A stretch of DNA of 7,239 bases from an uncultured Methanobrevibacter sp. Its GTDB lineage: Archaea; Methanobacteriota; Methanobacteria; Methanobacteriales; Methanobacteriaceae. The DNA lies in assembly GCF_900316895.1 (NCBI RefSeq), contig NZ_ONER01000075.1, positions 1 to 7,239 on the forward strand. The letters are read 5' to 3'. The notes beneath the pieces are model-generated. The model was not told the origin of the DNA. It did not search any database and was given only the letters and a program-made list of their open reading frames with translations. The position numbers were made by a program, and so were the translations under genes. Below, piece after piece: positions 7,000 through 7,239 of this stretch (position 1 is the first letter of the stretch; each line of letters starts with the position of its first letter).

Positions 7000-7018
7000 A
7001 CACATTTGGTATATGTGT
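7000..7018 (-). promoter_or_regulatory. Inverted repeat adjoining the TPR gene ribosome binding site
   Basis: ACACAT and ATGTGT form a perfect 6-base inverted repeat with a 7-base spacer. In the minus-strand transcript its 3' arm abuts the GGTG ribosome binding site. It could act as an RNA hairpin near the mRNA 5' end or as a DNA operator just downstream of the promoter. Confidence 0.35.
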
Positions 7019-7035
7019 ATAAATTGTTATATGAA

Positions 7036-7044
7036 TTATTTAAA
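7036..7044 (-). promoter_or_regulatory. Candidate TATA box for the TPR gene
   Basis: The minus strand reads TTTAAATAA. A start about 25 bases downstream, near 7013-7016, would give a leader of about 25 bases that still carries the GGTG site and at least part of the inverted repeat. Confidence 0.45.
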
Positions 7045-7073
7045 TGTTGATGTTTTATTTTCAAATTCATTTC

Positions 7074-7129
7074 AAAAACAATATTGTAATTGCTTTAAAA
7101 TCTTATTTCTTGATGTAAATATTGTTTTT
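7074..7129. repeat. 12-base perfect inverted repeat in non-coding DNA
   Basis: AAAAACAATATT (7074-7085) and AATATTGTTTTT (7118-7129) are exact reverse complements with a 32-base spacer. The left arm also overlaps a 10-base palindrome, ACAATATTGT (7078-7087). It lies between the TPR gene promoter and the possible gene end at 7155, so it may help terminate a minus-strand transcript from the right or serve as a regulator site. The rest of 7019-7154 is AT-rich and shows no coding frame I can support. Confidence 0.4.
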
Positions 7130-7154
7130 TCTTCATTAAAAGTATATATGTAAG

Positions 7155-7239
7155 TTAAAACATAATCAATAAATGGAGATGGGCTAAAATTAATTTTTGT
7201 TCAATAGTTAATTCCTCCTGTGGTGTTTTAGAATTCAAT
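7155..7239 (-). CDS. Possible 3' end of a gene entering from the right edge
   Basis: One minus-strand frame is open from the window edge to a TAA at 7155-7157 and gives 27 residues, LNSKTPQEELTIEQ followed by KLILAHLHLLIMF. It reads like a plausible amphipathic C-terminus, and an inverted repeat follows the stop. The stretch is too short for recognition, and an open frame of this length can arise by chance. The opposite strand is also open here for a similar length, without a start codon. Confidence 0.25.
   Translation of the reverse strand, partial: LNSKTPQEELTIEQKLILAHLHLLIMF

Noticed and set aside
6987..7070. A 27-residue minus-strand frame from ATG 7070 whose TGA overlaps the TPR gene ATG (ATGA), like a leader peptide
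   Set aside because: It has no ribosome binding site, a low-complexity product, and begins upstream of the probable transcript start, so it is probably chance.
7095..7136. A 13-residue minus-strand frame beginning MKKKQYLHQ
   Set aside because: It is very short, has no ribosome binding site and lies in AT-rich DNA.
1..7239. Search for tRNA genes, CRISPR arrays, insertion sequences, phage or toxin-antitoxin modules
   Set aside because: No cloverleaf, regularly spaced repeat, transposase or terminal inverted repeat was seen; the small regulator and 46-residue membrane protein lack toxin-antitoxin signatures and overlap.

Overview
The window looks like a chromosomal segment of a low-GC methanogenic archaeon, most likely Methanobacteriales (Methanobrevibacter-like). 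The grounds are an archaeal/eukaryotic-type PheRS beta chain (551 residues, against about 800 in bacteria), an archaeal ValRS with four Cys-rich metal sites, TTTATATA-type TATA boxes, GGTG and GGAG ribosome binding sites, oligo-T transcript ends and very AT-rich intergenic DNA. The genus is inferred from style, not from a database match.

Layout. 1-836 (+): the 3' part of a YjbQ/UPF0047 gene, a small winged-helix regulator 36 bases downstream, and a 46-residue single-pass membrane protein with a TTG start. 845-2874 (-): pheT, preceded 17 bases upstream by a 118-residue His-rich multi-pass membrane protein, probably as one transcript. 2875-3014: a 140-base divergent promoter region. 3015-5729 (+): valS. 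5730-5790: a compact convergent termination region. 5788-6990 (-): a protein with TPR-like helical repeats and a C-terminal cold-shock-like (OB-fold) domain. 7006-7239: mostly AT-rich non-coding DNA, with a possible gene end entering from the right edge on the minus strand.

The core is translation: valS and pheT diverge from one shared regulatory region, and the TPR/cold-shock protein plausibly binds RNA. The pheT partner gene, pheS, is not present here. The YjbQ gene and the regulator have no visible functional link to translation.

Nothing here proves an undescribed system. The least explained items are the His-rich membrane protein with an internal repeat ahead of pheT, the TPR plus cold-shock fusion with a hairpin abutting its ribosome binding site, the tiny membrane protein, and a perfect 14-base palindrome in front of the winged-helix gene.
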